In this document: in pieces, positions 8,166 through 15,832 of the stretch
Layout of the letters: each line of letters begins with the position of its first letter
Numbering within the stretch: position 1 is the first letter of the stretch
Origin: Pseudomonas helleri
GTDB taxonomy: Bacteria; Pseudomonadota; Gammaproteobacteria; Pseudomonadales; Pseudomonadaceae
Length of the DNA stretch: 37,928 nucleotides
Direction of reading: 5' to 3'
Assembly (NCBI RefSeq): GCF_009600315.1
Contig: NZ_WIWC01000049.1
Location: forward strand, 1-37,928
Position numbers and translations under genes: made by a program
The notes under the pieces: model-generated
The model's database searches: none
The model's input: the letters and a program-made list of their open reading frames with translations, nothing else
What the model was told of the DNA's origin: nothing

Positions 8166-8516
8166 ATGACGATTCACCGCATCCACAGCAATGAGCGTTT
8201 GAGCGCTGCCGCGACGTTCGAGGCGCTGGTATTTCTGTCTGGCCAAGTACCGACCCACAGCGAGGACATCACCGCACAGACGCAAGAAGTCCTGAGCAAA
8301 ATAGACGCCTTGCTGGCCGAAACCGGCAGCGACAAAGACCATATTCTTAACGCCACTATTTATCTGCAAGACATCGGGCGCGACTTTGCCGCCATGAATG
8401 CCGTTTGGTCGGCCTGGCTGTCGGACGGCAAAGCGCCCACCCGCACCACGGTCCAAGCCGAACTGGCGCGACCTCAGGTATTGGTAGAAATCAGTGTGAT
8501 TGCTGTTCGTCGTTAA
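8166..8516 (+). CDS. RidA (YjgF/YER057c/UK114) family enamine/imine deaminase
   Basis: A 116-residue protein of the RidA family, which forms trimers and hydrolyses reactive enamines and imines to keto acids and ammonia. AAGGAAAG six bases before the ATG at 8166 decides the start. Visible family features are 'LVFLSGQVP', 'ILNATIYLQDIGRDFAAMNAVW' and the C-terminal 'PTRTTVQAELARPQVLVEISVIAV', where the arginine in 'TRTTV' lies in the position of the substrate-carboxylate-binding arginine of RidA. It is between the DadA-like gene (31-base gap) and the binding-protein gene (21-base gap). This fits the chemistry: the oxidase makes imino acids that RidA hydrolyses. Many RidA paralogues (Rid1-7) exist, and I cannot say which subgroup this is. 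Confidence 0.9.
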   Translation: MTIHRIHSNERLSAAATFEALVFLSGQVPTHSEDITAQTQEVLSKIDALLAETGSDKDHILNATIYLQDIGRDFAAMNAVWSAWLSDGKAPTRTTVQAELARPQVLVEISVIAVRR

Positions 8517-8537
8517 TCTTTTTAGGGGGATACAACA

Positions 8538-9440
8538 ATGAAAAAACTGACCTTGATCAGTTGCACGCTCAGCCTGTTAATCAGCCACGCCGTTCAGGCC
8601 AACGAAGCACCTTTGCAGGGCACGCTGAAGAAGATCGCCGACTCAGGGACTATTACCTTGGGTTATCGCGACGCATCAGTACCGTTTTCATACGTCGGCG
8701 ACAACAGTGGCAAACCGATGGGGTACTCGGTGGATTTGGCGAACAAAATCGTCGAGCGCATTCAACAACAGGTCGGCGGCAAACCACTGAAGATCAAATA
8801 CAACCTCGTGACGTCCCAAACCCGCATCCCTTTGGTGCAGAACGGCACCGTTGACCTTGAATGCGGCTCTACCGGCGTGACCGCCGAGCGACAAAAGCAG
8901 GTGGCGTTTTCCTACGGCTTTATTTACGTCAAAGGTCAGCTGCTGACCGCCAAAGACAGCGGCATCAAAGGCTTTGATGATTTGCGTGGCAAAAACGTCG
9001 TGACCACTGCAGGCACCACCAATGAGCGCTTTATCAAGAGCTACAGCGCAGACAACAAGATGGACATGAACGTGATCAGCGCCAAAGACCATGGCGAAGC
9101 GTTCAAAATGCTCGAAACCGGTCGCGCCGTGGCGTTTTACATGGACGACGCGCTGCTCTACGGCGAACGCGCCAAAGCCCGCGACCCGCATAACTGGAAC
9201 GTGGTTGGGGCCGAACAATCGCGGGAAATCTACAGTTGCATGGTGCGCAAAGACGACCCGCAGTTGCTCGCAGTGGTCAACACAACGCTGGCCGACTTGT
9301 ATAAGTCCGGTGAAATCACGGGCATTTACCAGCGCTGGTTTGAACAGCCCATCCCTCCCAACGGCCTGAACCTGGAGTTTCCAATGACCGCCGAACTGAA
9401 GCAGATCATCGCCAAGCCAGTGAGTGATCCGGTGCAGTAA
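8538..9440 (+). CDS. Periplasmic amino-acid-binding protein (GltI-like ABC transporter component)
   Basis: A 300-residue solute-binding protein. AGGGGGA precedes the ATG. Residues 1-21 are a signal peptide ending 'AVQA'. The mature protein has the two-lobe SBP_bac_3 pattern: 'ITLGYRDASVPFSYVGD', 'GYSVDLANKIVERI', 'LVTSQTRIPLVQNGTVDLECG', 'GKNVVTTAGTTNERFIK' and 'YQRWFEQPIPP'. These resemble the glutamate/aspartate-binding GltI/AatJ group, including the 'SQTRIPL' and 'DLECGSTG' segments that contact the substrate. No permease or ATPase gene follows; the next genes are on the other strand. It is therefore an orphan receptor that must share a permease encoded elsewhere. With the DadA-like oxidase and RidA it probably supplies the substrate to the pathway. 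The ligand is unproven; an acidic or amide amino acid, perhaps the D form, is likely. Confidence 0.9.
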   Translation: MKKLTLISCTLSLLISHAVQANEAPLQGTLKKIADSGTITLGYRDASVPFSYVGDNSGKPMGYSVDLANKIVERIQQQVGGKPLKIKYNLVTSQTRIPLVQNGTVDLECGSTGVTAERQKQVAFSYGFIYVKGQLLTAKDSGIKGFDDLRGKNVVTTAGTTNERFIKSYSADNKMDMNVISAKDHGEAFKMLETGRAVAFYMDDALLYGERAKARDPHNWNVVGAEQSREIYSCMVRKDDPQLLAVVNTTLADLYKSGEITGIYQRWFEQPIPPNGLNLEFPMTAELKQIIAKPVSDPVQ

Positions 9441-9443
9441 GGT

Positions 9444-9842
9444 TCAGACCCTATCTTCGATGCGCAAACCGGGTACACGCTCAAATTCGCGGCTGTTATT
9501 GGTCACCAGAATCAGCCCCTGCGAGCGTGCATGCCCGGCAATCATTTGGTCGTAAGGGCCAATGGGCTTTCCTGCCAGCGCTAATTCGGCGCGCAGCTGA
9601 CCCGTATGAATCGCTGCCTCCTGGTCATAGTTCAAAACCTCCAGCCGAGCAGCAAAACCTTCAACGACGGTCAAATTTCGCTGCGCATTGGATGATTTTT
9701 CTGCACCGTAGATCAACTCCATCAAGGTCACTGTGCTGATGCACAGTTGGCCATGATGCGCGGTGAACGCCTTGCGCACAGATTCCGGACGGTTTTTGAT
9801 TGTAAAAATGCAGATGTTGGTATCGAGCATGAATTTGAGCAT
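9444..9842 (-). CDS. vapC: VapC toxin, PIN-domain tRNA(fMet)-type endonuclease
   Basis: A 132-residue PIN-domain ribonuclease, the same length as the enterobacterial VapC (MvpT) that cuts initiator tRNA in the anticodon loop, and very similar to it as I recall that sequence ('FMLDTNICIFTIKN', 'TLMELIYGAEKS', 'AAIHTGQLRAELA', 'GPYDQMIAGHARS', 'VTNNSREFERVPG'). The metal-binding acidic residues Asp7, Glu42 and Asp98 are all present, so it should be active. Its ATG overlaps the last base of the vapB stop codon (TGATG), giving coupled translation. It ends three bases from the convergent binding-protein stop. The pair is probably a recent accessory insertion next to rsmE. Confidence 0.92.
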   Translation of the reverse strand: MLKFMLDTNICIFTIKNRPESVRKAFTAHHGQLCISTVTLMELIYGAEKSSNAQRNLTVVEGFAARLEVLNYDQEAAIHTGQLRAELALAGKPIGPYDQMIAGHARSQGLILVTNNSREFERVPGLRIEDRV

Positions 9843-10072
9843 CAGAACTCATCCCGCTTTTGATCAGCGGGCTGTTCACGGTCTGCCATAAAGTCTTCTG
9901 TAACACCTTCACCCTGAAACCAACTGTCCCACGACTCACCTGCCGGAGTGATGATTCGCGCTCTCCCTACGGCGATAATGTCCACCCGCTTAACATCGTC
10001 AGGTAACGCTGCTGCTTTAGGCAACCGCACTGCCTGACTGCGATTGCTTAGAAAAACTGAACCTTGTTCCAT
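9842..10072 (-). CDS. vapB: VapB antitoxin (AbrB/SpoVT-fold DNA-binding protein)
   Basis: A 76-residue antitoxin. The N-terminal 'VFLSNRSQAVRLPKAAALPDDVKRVDIIAVGRARIITP' is the swapped-hairpin AbrB-type DNA-binding domain of VapB, and the acidic C-terminus after 'GESWDSWF' is the part that blocks the VapC active site. The longer open frame begins at 10153, but the ATG at 10072 has GAGG six bases upstream and matches the VapB N-terminus, so the shorter form is right. VapB-VapC complexes usually repress their own promoter; a matching inverted repeat lies 12 bases upstream of the start. Confidence 0.92.
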   Translation of the reverse strand: MEQGSVFLSNRSQAVRLPKAAALPDDVKRVDIIAVGRARIITPAGESWDSWFQGEGVTEDFMADREQPADQKRDEF

Positions 10073-10083
10073 GACACACCTCA

Positions 10084-10129
10084 GGGATATGCTTTTGATA
10101 TATCCCATCGTAGTTCGGGTCACTGACAA
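10084..10129 (-). promoter_or_regulatory. vapBC promoter with inverted-repeat operator
   Basis: GGGATAT (10084-10090) and ATATCCC (10100-10106) form a perfect seven-base inverted repeat with a nine-base spacer, 12 bases upstream of vapB. On the minus strand TTGTCA (10129-10124) is followed about 18-19 bases later by GGATAT/GATATA inside the repeat, so VapB binding would cover the -10 region. This is the expected layout for autoregulation. Confidence 0.55.
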
Positions 10130-10197
10130 GTCAATGGGTGCCCCCCGAACCACAGCAGCCTACCGACAAACCGCTCTGCCAACTGTCGATGCGATTC

Positions 10198-10917
10198 TCA
10201 AAAATCGCCCCATAACTGCTGCGCTACCGCCAACGCCACAACCGGTGCAGTCTCTGTGCGCAGCACGCGTGGCCCCAGGCGGGCGGGTTGAAACCCGGCG
10301 GCTTGGGCCTGATCGATTTCTTTATCGGTCAGCCCGCCTTCGGGGCCAATCAAAAACGCCAGACGCTCTGGTTTGGCGTGACTGGCCAGCGGCTCTGAAA
10401 CAGGGTGCAACACCAGTTTGAGGTCGGCTTCCGTGGTTTTGATCCAGTCCGCCAGCAATACGGGTGGATGAATGACCGGCACACGCGAACGCCCGCATTG
10501 TTCGCAAGCACTGATCGCCACTTGTCGCCAGTGCGCCAGACGCTTGTCGGCACGCTCGTCCTTGAGCCGCACTTCGCAACGCTCGCTCATGATCGGGGTG
10601 ATTTCATTCACGCCCAGCTCAGTGGCTTTCTGGATGGCCCAGTCCATCCGCTCGCCCCGGGATAGCCCCTGCCCCAGATGGATCGCCAAAGGTGACTCGA
10701 CTTGACCGGCGAAAGTAGCGTCGAGCAGCACACGAACGCGTTTTTTGCCGACTTCCAACAAACGCCCCGAGAACTCATGGCCCGAGCCGTCGAACACTTG
10801 CAGGGCATCGCCCTCGGCCATGCGCAGGACGCGGCCAATGTAATGCGCCTGAGCTTCAGGCAGTTCATGTTCACCGACGCTCAAGGGCGCATCGATAAAG
10901 AAGCGGGACAGTCTCAT
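10198..10917 (-). CDS. rsmE: 16S rRNA (uracil-1498-N3)-methyltransferase
   Basis: A 239-residue SPOUT-class methyltransferase that methylates U1498 of 16S rRNA using S-adenosylmethionine. The N-terminal PUA-like domain runs from 'MRLSRFFIDAPL' through 'HYIGRVLRMAEGDALQVFDG'. The C-terminal SPOUT knot is marked by 'LAFLIGPEGGLTDKEI' and 'RLGPRVLRTETAPVVAL', the conserved SAM-binding loops. The start at 10917 is the usual N-terminus of the family; a longer frame to 10965 would add residues unlike RsmE. Upstream lies bioA in the same direction, separated by an 80-base gap that holds a GC-rich hairpin. The neighbour order bioA-rsmE is conserved in Pseudomonas. Confidence 0.95.
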   Translation of the reverse strand: MRLSRFFIDAPLSVGEHELPEAQAHYIGRVLRMAEGDALQVFDGSGHEFSGRLLEVGKKRVRVLLDATFAGQVESPLAIHLGQGLSRGERMDWAIQKATELGVNEITPIMSERCEVRLKDERADKRLAHWRQVAISACEQCGRSRVPVIHPPVLLADWIKTTEADLKLVLHPVSEPLASHAKPERLAFLIGPEGGLTDKEIDQAQAAGFQPARLGPRVLRTETAPVVALAVAQQLWGDF

Positions 10918-10941
10918 TAAAATTCTCTGAATAGGGCTATG

Positions 10942-10988
10942 TGTAGCGGCTGCTGCGCAGCCCATCGCAGGCTGCGGCAGCGGCTACA
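10942..10988. repeat. REP-like hairpin between bioA and rsmE
   Basis: TGTAGC, GCTGC and GCAGCC (from 10942) pair with GGCTGC, GCAGC and GCTACA (to 10988) with two single mismatches around a short loop. The outer GTAGC...GCTGC sequence belongs to the same dispersed family as the elements at 3245, 5781 and 20347. It may attenuate read-through from bioA into rsmE or protect the bioA transcript; no T tract follows. Confidence 0.6.
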
Positions 10989-11000
10989 GGCTTGATGTGT

Positions 11001-12407
11001 TTAGCCGGGGTCGCGGAAGTCAGGGTGGAAGTTCGCCGGTACGGCCACGCTGATGTCGCTGCGGGTCGCAATGTCGATGCCTTCACTGGCCACTTCGGCG
11101 AGGAAGTCTATCTGCTCCGGGGTAATCACGTAAGGCGGCAAGAAATACACCACGCTGCCCAACGGGCGCAACAAAGCGCCCCGTTTCAACGCGTGCTCAA
11201 ACACTTTCAGACCCCGTCGTTCCTGCCACGGATAAGCCGTTTTAGTGGCTTTGTCCTGAACCATTTCAATCGCCAGTACCATGCCCGTCTGACGCACTTC
11301 CGAGACATGTGGATGGTCAGCCAAGTGCGCAGTCGCACTGGCCATACGCTGGGCAAGCGCTTTGTTGTTCTCGATGACGTTGTCTTCTTCGAAAATATCC
11401 AGGGTGGCCAAGGCCGCCGCACACGCCAGCGGGTTACCCGTATAGCTGTGAGAATGCAGGAAGGCGCGCAAGGTCGGATAGTCGTCGTAGAACGCGCTGT
11501 AGACGTCCTCTGTCGTCACGCAGGCGGCCAAGGGCAAATAGCCCCCTGTCAACGCTTTGGACAAACACAGGAAGTCCGGCGTAATGCCTGCTTGCTCACA
11601 GGCGAACATCGTTCCGGTACGGCCAAAGCCGACCGCGATTTCGTCAAGGATCAGGTGTACGCCATAGCGGTCACAGGCTTCACGCAGCAACGTGAGGTAC
11701 ACCGGGTGGTACATGCGCATGCCACCCGCGCCTTGAATCAGCGGCTCGACAATCACTGCCGCAACACTGTCGTGGTGCTCGGCGAGGGTCTGCTCCATCG
11801 CCAGAAACATCGTGCGCGAGTGCTCTTCCCAACTCACGCCTGCGGGGCGCAAGTAGCAATCCGGGCTAGGCACTTTGATCGTGTCGAGCAACAACGCCTT
11901 GTAGGTTTCGGTGAACAGCGGCACATCACCCACCGCCATCGCCGCCATGGTTTCACCGTGGTAGCTATTGGTCAGGGTCACAAAACGCTTTTTATTCGGC
12001 TGACCGCGATTGAGCCAGTAGTGAAAGCTCATTTTCAATGAGACTTCGATACAGGACGAGCCATTGTCAGCGTAGAAACAGCGCGTGAGCCCTTCGGGCG
12101 TCATCTTGACCAGCCGCTCGGACAGTTCAATCACCGGTTGATGACTGAAGCCGGCCAGGATCACGTGCTCCAGTTGGTCAACTTGATCCTTGATGCGTTG
12201 ATTGATGCGCGGGTTGGCGTGGCCAAACACGTTAACCCACCAGGAGCTCACGGCATCCAGATAACGCTTGCCTTCGAAGTCTTCCAGCCACACGCCTTCG
12301 CCGCGCTTGATCGGGATCAGAGGTAACTGTTCGTGATCTTTCATTTGGGTGCAGGGGTGCCATAAAACGGCAAGGTCGCGCTGCATCCACTGATTATTCA
12401 GGCCCAT
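11001..12407 (-). CDS. bioA: Adenosylmethionine--8-amino-7-oxononanoate aminotransferase
   Basis: A 468-residue class-III PLP aminotransferase that makes 7,8-diaminopelargonate in biotin synthesis, using S-adenosylmethionine as amino donor. 'WHPCTQMKDHEQLPLIPIKRGEGVWLEDFEGKRYLDAVSSWWVN' carries the BioA-specific Trp-Trp after the substrate pocket; 'HGETMAAMAVGD', 'AVIVEPLIQGAGGM', 'LILDEIAVGFGRTG' (cofactor-binding Asp) and 'LSKALTGGYLPLA' (PLP lysine near residue 281) follow in order. GGAG seven bases before the ATG at 12407 decides the start over a GTG two codons upstream. Other biotin genes are not in the window, as in other pseudomonads where bioA stands apart from bioBFHCD. Confidence 0.95.
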   Translation of the reverse strand: MGLNNQWMQRDLAVLWHPCTQMKDHEQLPLIPIKRGEGVWLEDFEGKRYLDAVSSWWVNVFGHANPRINQRIKDQVDQLEHVILAGFSHQPVIELSERLVKMTPEGLTRCFYADNGSSCIEVSLKMSFHYWLNRGQPNKKRFVTLTNSYHGETMAAMAVGDVPLFTETYKALLLDTIKVPSPDCYLRPAGVSWEEHSRTMFLAMEQTLAEHHDSVAAVIVEPLIQGAGGMRMYHPVYLTLLREACDRYGVHLILDEIAVGFGRTGTMFACEQAGITPDFLCLSKALTGGYLPLAACVTTEDVYSAFYDDYPTLRAFLHSHSYTGNPLACAAALATLDIFEEDNVIENNKALAQRMASATAHLADHPHVSEVRQTGMVLAIEMVQDKATKTAYPWQERRGLKVFEHALKRGALLRPLGSVVYFLPPYVITPEQIDFLAEVASEGIDIATRSDISVAVPANFHPDFRDPG

Positions 12408-12561
12408 TTTCACTCTCCTGGCGGTGGCTCCCGGCGTGTGCGGGCAAACAATCGCGCAAGCCTAAGCAATGCGCAGGCGTGTAACAACCCATTACGGAAA
12501 AACCCGAACCAAGGTTGTTCTTTGAGACGCTCGCGGGCATAAAAGAGCGACATAAAAAACG

Positions 12562-12608
12562 CTTAACATTTGCTTAACGTTTAACTCTCAGGCTCCAGAT
12601 CGTATTTA
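12562..12608 (+). promoter_or_regulatory. Candidate response-regulator boxes and promoter for the cytochrome b561-yceI genes
   Basis: CTTAAC-N5-CTTAAC (12562-12578) is a direct repeat with 11-base periodicity, resembling the CTTAA-N5/6-CTTAA boxes bound by PmrA/QseB-type OmpR-family regulators. It abuts TTTAAC (12580-12585), which is separated by 17 bases from TATTTA (12603-12608), a possible weak sigma-70 promoter. The second box lies directly upstream of the -35, the arrangement used by such activators. This is pattern recognition only. Confidence 0.45.
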
Positions 12609-12692
12609 TCGATACCTTGCAGCAAAAAAATGCGCTTTCTTTCGATAGGTAATCCCTTAGTCTTAGGCTCAATTTCCTACAGGATGTTGGTG

Positions 12693-13244
12693 ATGCAGCT
12701 ACGCAACTCTCCTTCTCGTTACGGTGCGGTCAGCGTTTTCCTGCACTGGGCTGTTGCATTGGCAGTTTTTGGTTTGTTTGCATTGGGCTTGTGGATGGTC
12801 GGTCTCGACTACTACAGCCCGTGGCGCAAAGAAGCGCCAGACCTGCATAAAAGCATTGGCCTGACGCTGTTTGCTGTGATGTTGATACGCGTCGTATGGC
12901 GCTGGATCAGCCCACCTCCGCCGGCGTTGGCCAGCTACAGTCGTGCAACCCGCATTGGCGCCACACTTGGCCATGCTGTGCTATATCTGGGTTTGTTTGC
13001 CGTCATGACGGCCGGCTACCTGATTTCAACCGCAGAGGGCGTAGGCATTCCGGTGTTCGGCTTATTTGAAGTGCCAGCACTGATTTCCAGCCTGCCCGAC
13101 CAGGCCGATGTGGCCGGTGTGGTGCATCTATGGTTAGCCTGGGCCGTGGTCATTTTTGCCGGTTTGCATGGCCTGGCTGCGTTAAAACACCATTTTATCG
13201 ATCGTGATGTGACCCTGACTCGAATGCTGGGTCGCAAAGCCTGA
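12693..13244 (+). CDS. Cytochrome b561 (CybB family), inner membrane
   Basis: A 183-residue four-helix membrane cytochrome b. Membrane segments lie at about residues 15-35, 48-66, 86-108 and 140-160. Histidines in conserved positions ('VFLHWAVA' in helix 1, 'DLHKSIGL' before helix 2, 'GHAVLYLGLF' and 'VVHLWLAWAVVIFAGLHGLAALKHHF' later) can supply the ligands for two b haems. Such proteins oxidise ubiquinol and can pass electrons to superoxide. AGGA eight bases before the ATG at 12693 supports this start rather than one at 12630. It is followed 32 bases later by a YceI-like periplasmic protein, a pairing seen in many proteobacteria (yceJ-yceI), where expression is often stress- or pH-linked. 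Confidence 0.9.
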   Translation: MQLRNSPSRYGAVSVFLHWAVALAVFGLFALGLWMVGLDYYSPWRKEAPDLHKSIGLTLFAVMLIRVVWRWISPPPPALASYSRATRIGATLGHAVLYLGLFAVMTAGYLISTAEGVGIPVFGLFEVPALISSLPDQADVAGVVHLWLAWAVVIFAGLHGLAALKHHFIDRDVTLTRMLGRKA

Positions 13245-13276
13245 TGTTCAACCTCAACTCAAAAGGAATGGAACGC

Positions 13277-13852
13277 ATGTTGAAAAAGACCTTCGCAGCA
13301 CTGGCACTCGGTACTGCACTGCTGACCGCTGGCCAGGTTATGGCTGCTGACTACACCATCGACAAGGAAGGCCAGCACGCCTTCATTGACTGGAAAGTCA
13401 GCCATTTGGGCTTCAGCTTCATTCACGGTACGTTCAAGGACTGGAGCGGTACGTTCTCGTGGGATGCCGCCAAGCCTGCCGACAGCAAAATTGACGTCAC
13501 CCTGAAAACAGCCAGCCTGTTCTCCAACCACGCTGAACGTGACAAACACATTGCCAGCAAAGACTTCCTGGACGTGAGCAAGTATCCGGAAGCGACCTTC
13601 AAGTCGACCAAAGTGGTGCCAACGGGTGAAAACACCGCTGACGTAACGGGCGACCTGACCCTGCACGGCGTGACCAAGCCGGTGACATTCAAGGCCACGT
13701 TCAACGGCGAAGGCAAGGATCCGTGGGGTGGCGAACGTGCTGGCTTCAACGCTACCACCACCATCAACCTGCAGGATTTCGGCATCAAGTCCCCAAGTAA
13801 GGACCAGACGCTGAGTCTGGACATCTCGCTGGAAGGCGTGAAGGCCAAGTAA
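13277..13852 (+). CDS. YceI-family periplasmic lipocalin-like protein
   Basis: A 191-residue secreted protein. Residues 1-23 form a signal peptide ending 'VMA'. The mature part 'DYTIDKEGQHAFIDWKVSHLGFSFIHGTF' followed by 'RDKHIASKDFLDVSKYPEATFKST', 'GDLTLHGVTKPVTFKATF' and 'INLQDFGIKSPS' is the full YceI pattern: an eight-stranded barrel that binds a polyisoprenoid lipid. AAGGAA eight bases before the ATG at 13277 chooses this start over 13268 and 13244. The P. aeruginosa counterpart in this neighbourhood (PA0423, PasP) is secreted. It is probably co-transcribed with the cytochrome b561 gene and may shield or deliver ubiquinone-type lipids to it; that link is inference. A strong bidirectional terminator follows. 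Confidence 0.95.
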   Translation: MLKKTFAALALGTALLTAGQVMAADYTIDKEGQHAFIDWKVSHLGFSFIHGTFKDWSGTFSWDAAKPADSKIDVTLKTASLFSNHAERDKHIASKDFLDVSKYPEATFKSTKVVPTGENTADVTGDLTLHGVTKPVTFKATFNGEGKDPWGGERAGFNATTTINLQDFGIKSPSKDQTLSLDISLEGVKAK

Positions 13853-13874
13853 CAGCGCTTTTAGACGGCGCATA

Positions 13875-13910
13875 AAAAACGCCCCGGCTTGTGAAAGCCG
13901 GGGCGTTTTT
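13875..13910. terminator. Strong bidirectional intrinsic terminator between yceI and rhlE
   Basis: A perfect 16-base stem (AAAAACGCCCCGGCTT / AAGCCGGGGCGTTTTT) closes a GTGA loop, with an A tract on the left and T tract on the right. It can end transcription of the yceI operon from the left and of rhlE from the right. Confidence 0.93.
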
Positions 13911-13934
13911 GTGTGCGGATCAAAAGCCCATCAC

Positions 13935-13976
13935 CCTAGCCCTCTCCCAAAGGGAGAGGGTTGGGGTGAGGGTGCT
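13935..13976. repeat. Palindromic Pseudomonas repeat CCCTCTCCC-GGGAGAGGG
   Basis: CCCTCTCCCAAAGGGAGAGGG sits inside a larger imperfect palindrome (CACCCTAG... / ...GGGTGAGGGTG). The same sequence, inverted, is present at 37755-37798, with about 25 bases nearly identical, and a partial third copy at 37838-37856. This is a common extragenic repeat of pseudomonads. It directly abuts the rhlE stop codon. Confidence 0.8.
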
Positions 13977-13978
13977 TT

Positions 13979-15832
13979 TCAGCGGTTGCGAGTCAGCAAC
14001 GCTGGTTTTTCACCACGAGGGCGGTTCGGCAGTTGATCGAGTTGCTCAGGGGTCAGAAAACGCTCGGTTTTTGACTCTTTATGCATGATCTTCGGCTGAT
14101 TCTCGCGAGGTCCCTTCACCGCTGGCTCTTGACGCGAATCATCGCGTGCCGGACGGTTATCGCGACGGGCCTGGCCATCACGTGGAGCGCCGCTACGTGG
14201 GCCGCTGCGCTTGGCAGGCGGGGTACCCGTGCTCGCGCCGGTGCCCGTGCGCGGGCCATTCTGGCGGCCCTGCGAAGCGCCACCCGTACGGGCAGGTGCT
14301 GACCCCGTAGCGGCTGCCGGAGCACCCGGACGGCGTCCACGGCTCTGGTTGTTCTTGTTCTGGTAAGGGCTGACGTAATCAGCACGATTACCAAAGTTAT
14401 CCACGTCATCATCACGGAACTCGTCCGGCGCACGATTGGCATCTGAACGAGGCGTCGGCTGGCGCTGTTCACGAGCAGGCTGCGCTTCACGAGGCTTTTG
14501 CTCACGCGCCGGGCGCTCGCCGCGAGCGGCTGCGGGCTTTTCCTTGCCTTTGTCCTTGCCCTTGTCTTTACGGCCACCACCACCGCCATTACCCGGGCCG
14601 TCACCACGCGGGCCACGTGGCGGGTTGCGCGGGTTACGCACATCCGGACGCTCACGCACTTCAGGCTTCTCGGCTTCTACAGAGCTTGAGTCAAAACCCA
14701 TCAGGTCGCCGTCAGCGATTTTCTGCTTGGTCATGCGCTCGATGCTTTTAAGCAGTTTTTCTTCGTCCGGAGCAACCAGCGAGATCGCTTCGCCCGAACG
14801 ACCGGCACGGCCTGTACGGCCGATACGGTGAACGTAGTCTTCATCGACGTTCGGCAGCTCGAAGTTGACCACGTGCGGCAGTTGGTCGATGTCCAGACCG
14901 CGTGCGGCGATATCCGTGGCGACCAGAATGCGTACGGAACCGGCTTTAAAGTCGGCCAGTGCTTTGGTACGAGCGTTCTGGCTCTTGTTACCGTGGATGG
15001 CCACAGCGCTCAGGCCGTGTTTGTCCAAGTACTCGGCCAAACGGTTTGCACCATGCTTGGTACGGGTGAAAACCAGCACCTGCTCCCAGGCACCTGCGGT
15101 GATCAAGTGAGCCAGCAGGGCACGCTTGTGAGTGGCCGGCAAGCGGAAAACGCGCTGCTCGATACGCTCAACCGTTGTGTTCGGCGGGGTAACTTCAATA
15201 CGTTCCGGGTTGCGCAGCAACTTGCCAGCCAGGTCAGTGATGTCCTTGGAGAACGTCGCCGAAAACAGCAGGTTTTGACGTTTGGCAGGCAGACGCGCCA
15301 GCACTTTTTTCACGTCATGGACAAAGCCCATGTCGAGCATCCGGTCGGCTTCATCGAGCACCAGAATTTCAACGTGGGAGAGGTCAACACTGCCTTGACC
15401 GGCCAGGTCGAGCAAACGACCCGGGCAGGCAACCAGTACGTCAACACCGCGCGACAGCGCTTGAACTTGCGGGTTGGTACCCACACCACCGAAGACACAC
15501 GCACTGACGAACTTCAAGTCGCGGGCATAAAGCTTGAAGCTTTCGTGCACTTGGGCGGCGAGTTCGCGAGTCGGGGTCAGGACCAGCACGCGGGGTTGGC
15601 GTGGGCCGTGGCGCTGGGATTTGTCGGGGTGGCCGTTGGGAAACAGCTTTTCCAGGATAGGAAGCGCGAAACCGCCTGTCTTGCCTGTACCTGTCTGAGC
15701 CGCAACCATCAAATCGCGACCTTGCAACACGGCGGGAATAGCCCGCTGTTGCACCGGAGTAGGCTCGGTGTAGCCCGCAGCTTCAATGGCACGGACTAAA
15801 GCCTCGGAGAGACCGAGGGAAGCAAAGGACAT
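13979..15832 (-). CDS. rhlE: DEAD-box RNA helicase, RhlE type (RhlE2-like)
   Basis: A 617-residue ATP-dependent RNA helicase. The core occupies residues 1-380: Q motif ('PTPVQQRAIP'), motif I AQTGTGKT at 45-52, PTRELA at 87-92, DEAD at 160-163, SAT at 191-193, 'ATDIAARGLDI' around 305-315 and HRIGRTGR at 335-342. The last ~240 residues are a disordered, Arg/Gly/Pro/Lys-rich tail with repeated basic patches, as in the long RhlE paralogue of P. aeruginosa (PA0428, RhlE2) at the same locus, where the tail aids RNA binding and contact with RNase E. AGGA before the ATG at 15832 supports this start. A possible extended -10 about 210 bases upstream implies a long leader, in keeping with cold- or self-regulated helicase genes. 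Confidence 0.95.
   Translation of the reverse strand: MSFASLGLSEALVRAIEAAGYTEPTPVQQRAIPAVLQGRDLMVAAQTGTGKTGGFALPILEKLFPNGHPDKSQRHGPRQPRVLVLTPTRELAAQVHESFKLYARDLKFVSACVFGGVGTNPQVQALSRGVDVLVACPGRLLDLAGQGSVDLSHVEILVLDEADRMLDMGFVHDVKKVLARLPAKRQNLLFSATFSKDITDLAGKLLRNPERIEVTPPNTTVERIEQRVFRLPATHKRALLAHLITAGAWEQVLVFTRTKHGANRLAEYLDKHGLSAVAIHGNKSQNARTKALADFKAGSVRILVATDIAARGLDIDQLPHVVNFELPNVDEDYVHRIGRTGRAGRSGEAISLVAPDEEKLLKSIERMTKQKIADGDLMGFDSSSVEAEKPEVRERPDVRNPRNPPRGPRGDGPGNGGGGGRKDKGKDKGKEKPAAARGERPAREQKPREAQPAREQRQPTPRSDANRAPDEFRDDDVDNFGNRADYVSPYQNKNNQSRGRRPGAPAAATGSAPARTGGASQGRQNGPRTGTGASTGTPPAKRSGPRSGAPRDGQARRDNRPARDDSRQEPAVKGPRENQPKIMHKESKTERFLTPEQLDQLPNRPRGEKPALLTRNR

Noticed and set aside
14828..15799. 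323-codon plus-strand frame opposite rhlE
   Set aside because: Antisense shadow; the DEAD-box motifs on the minus strand are unambiguous.
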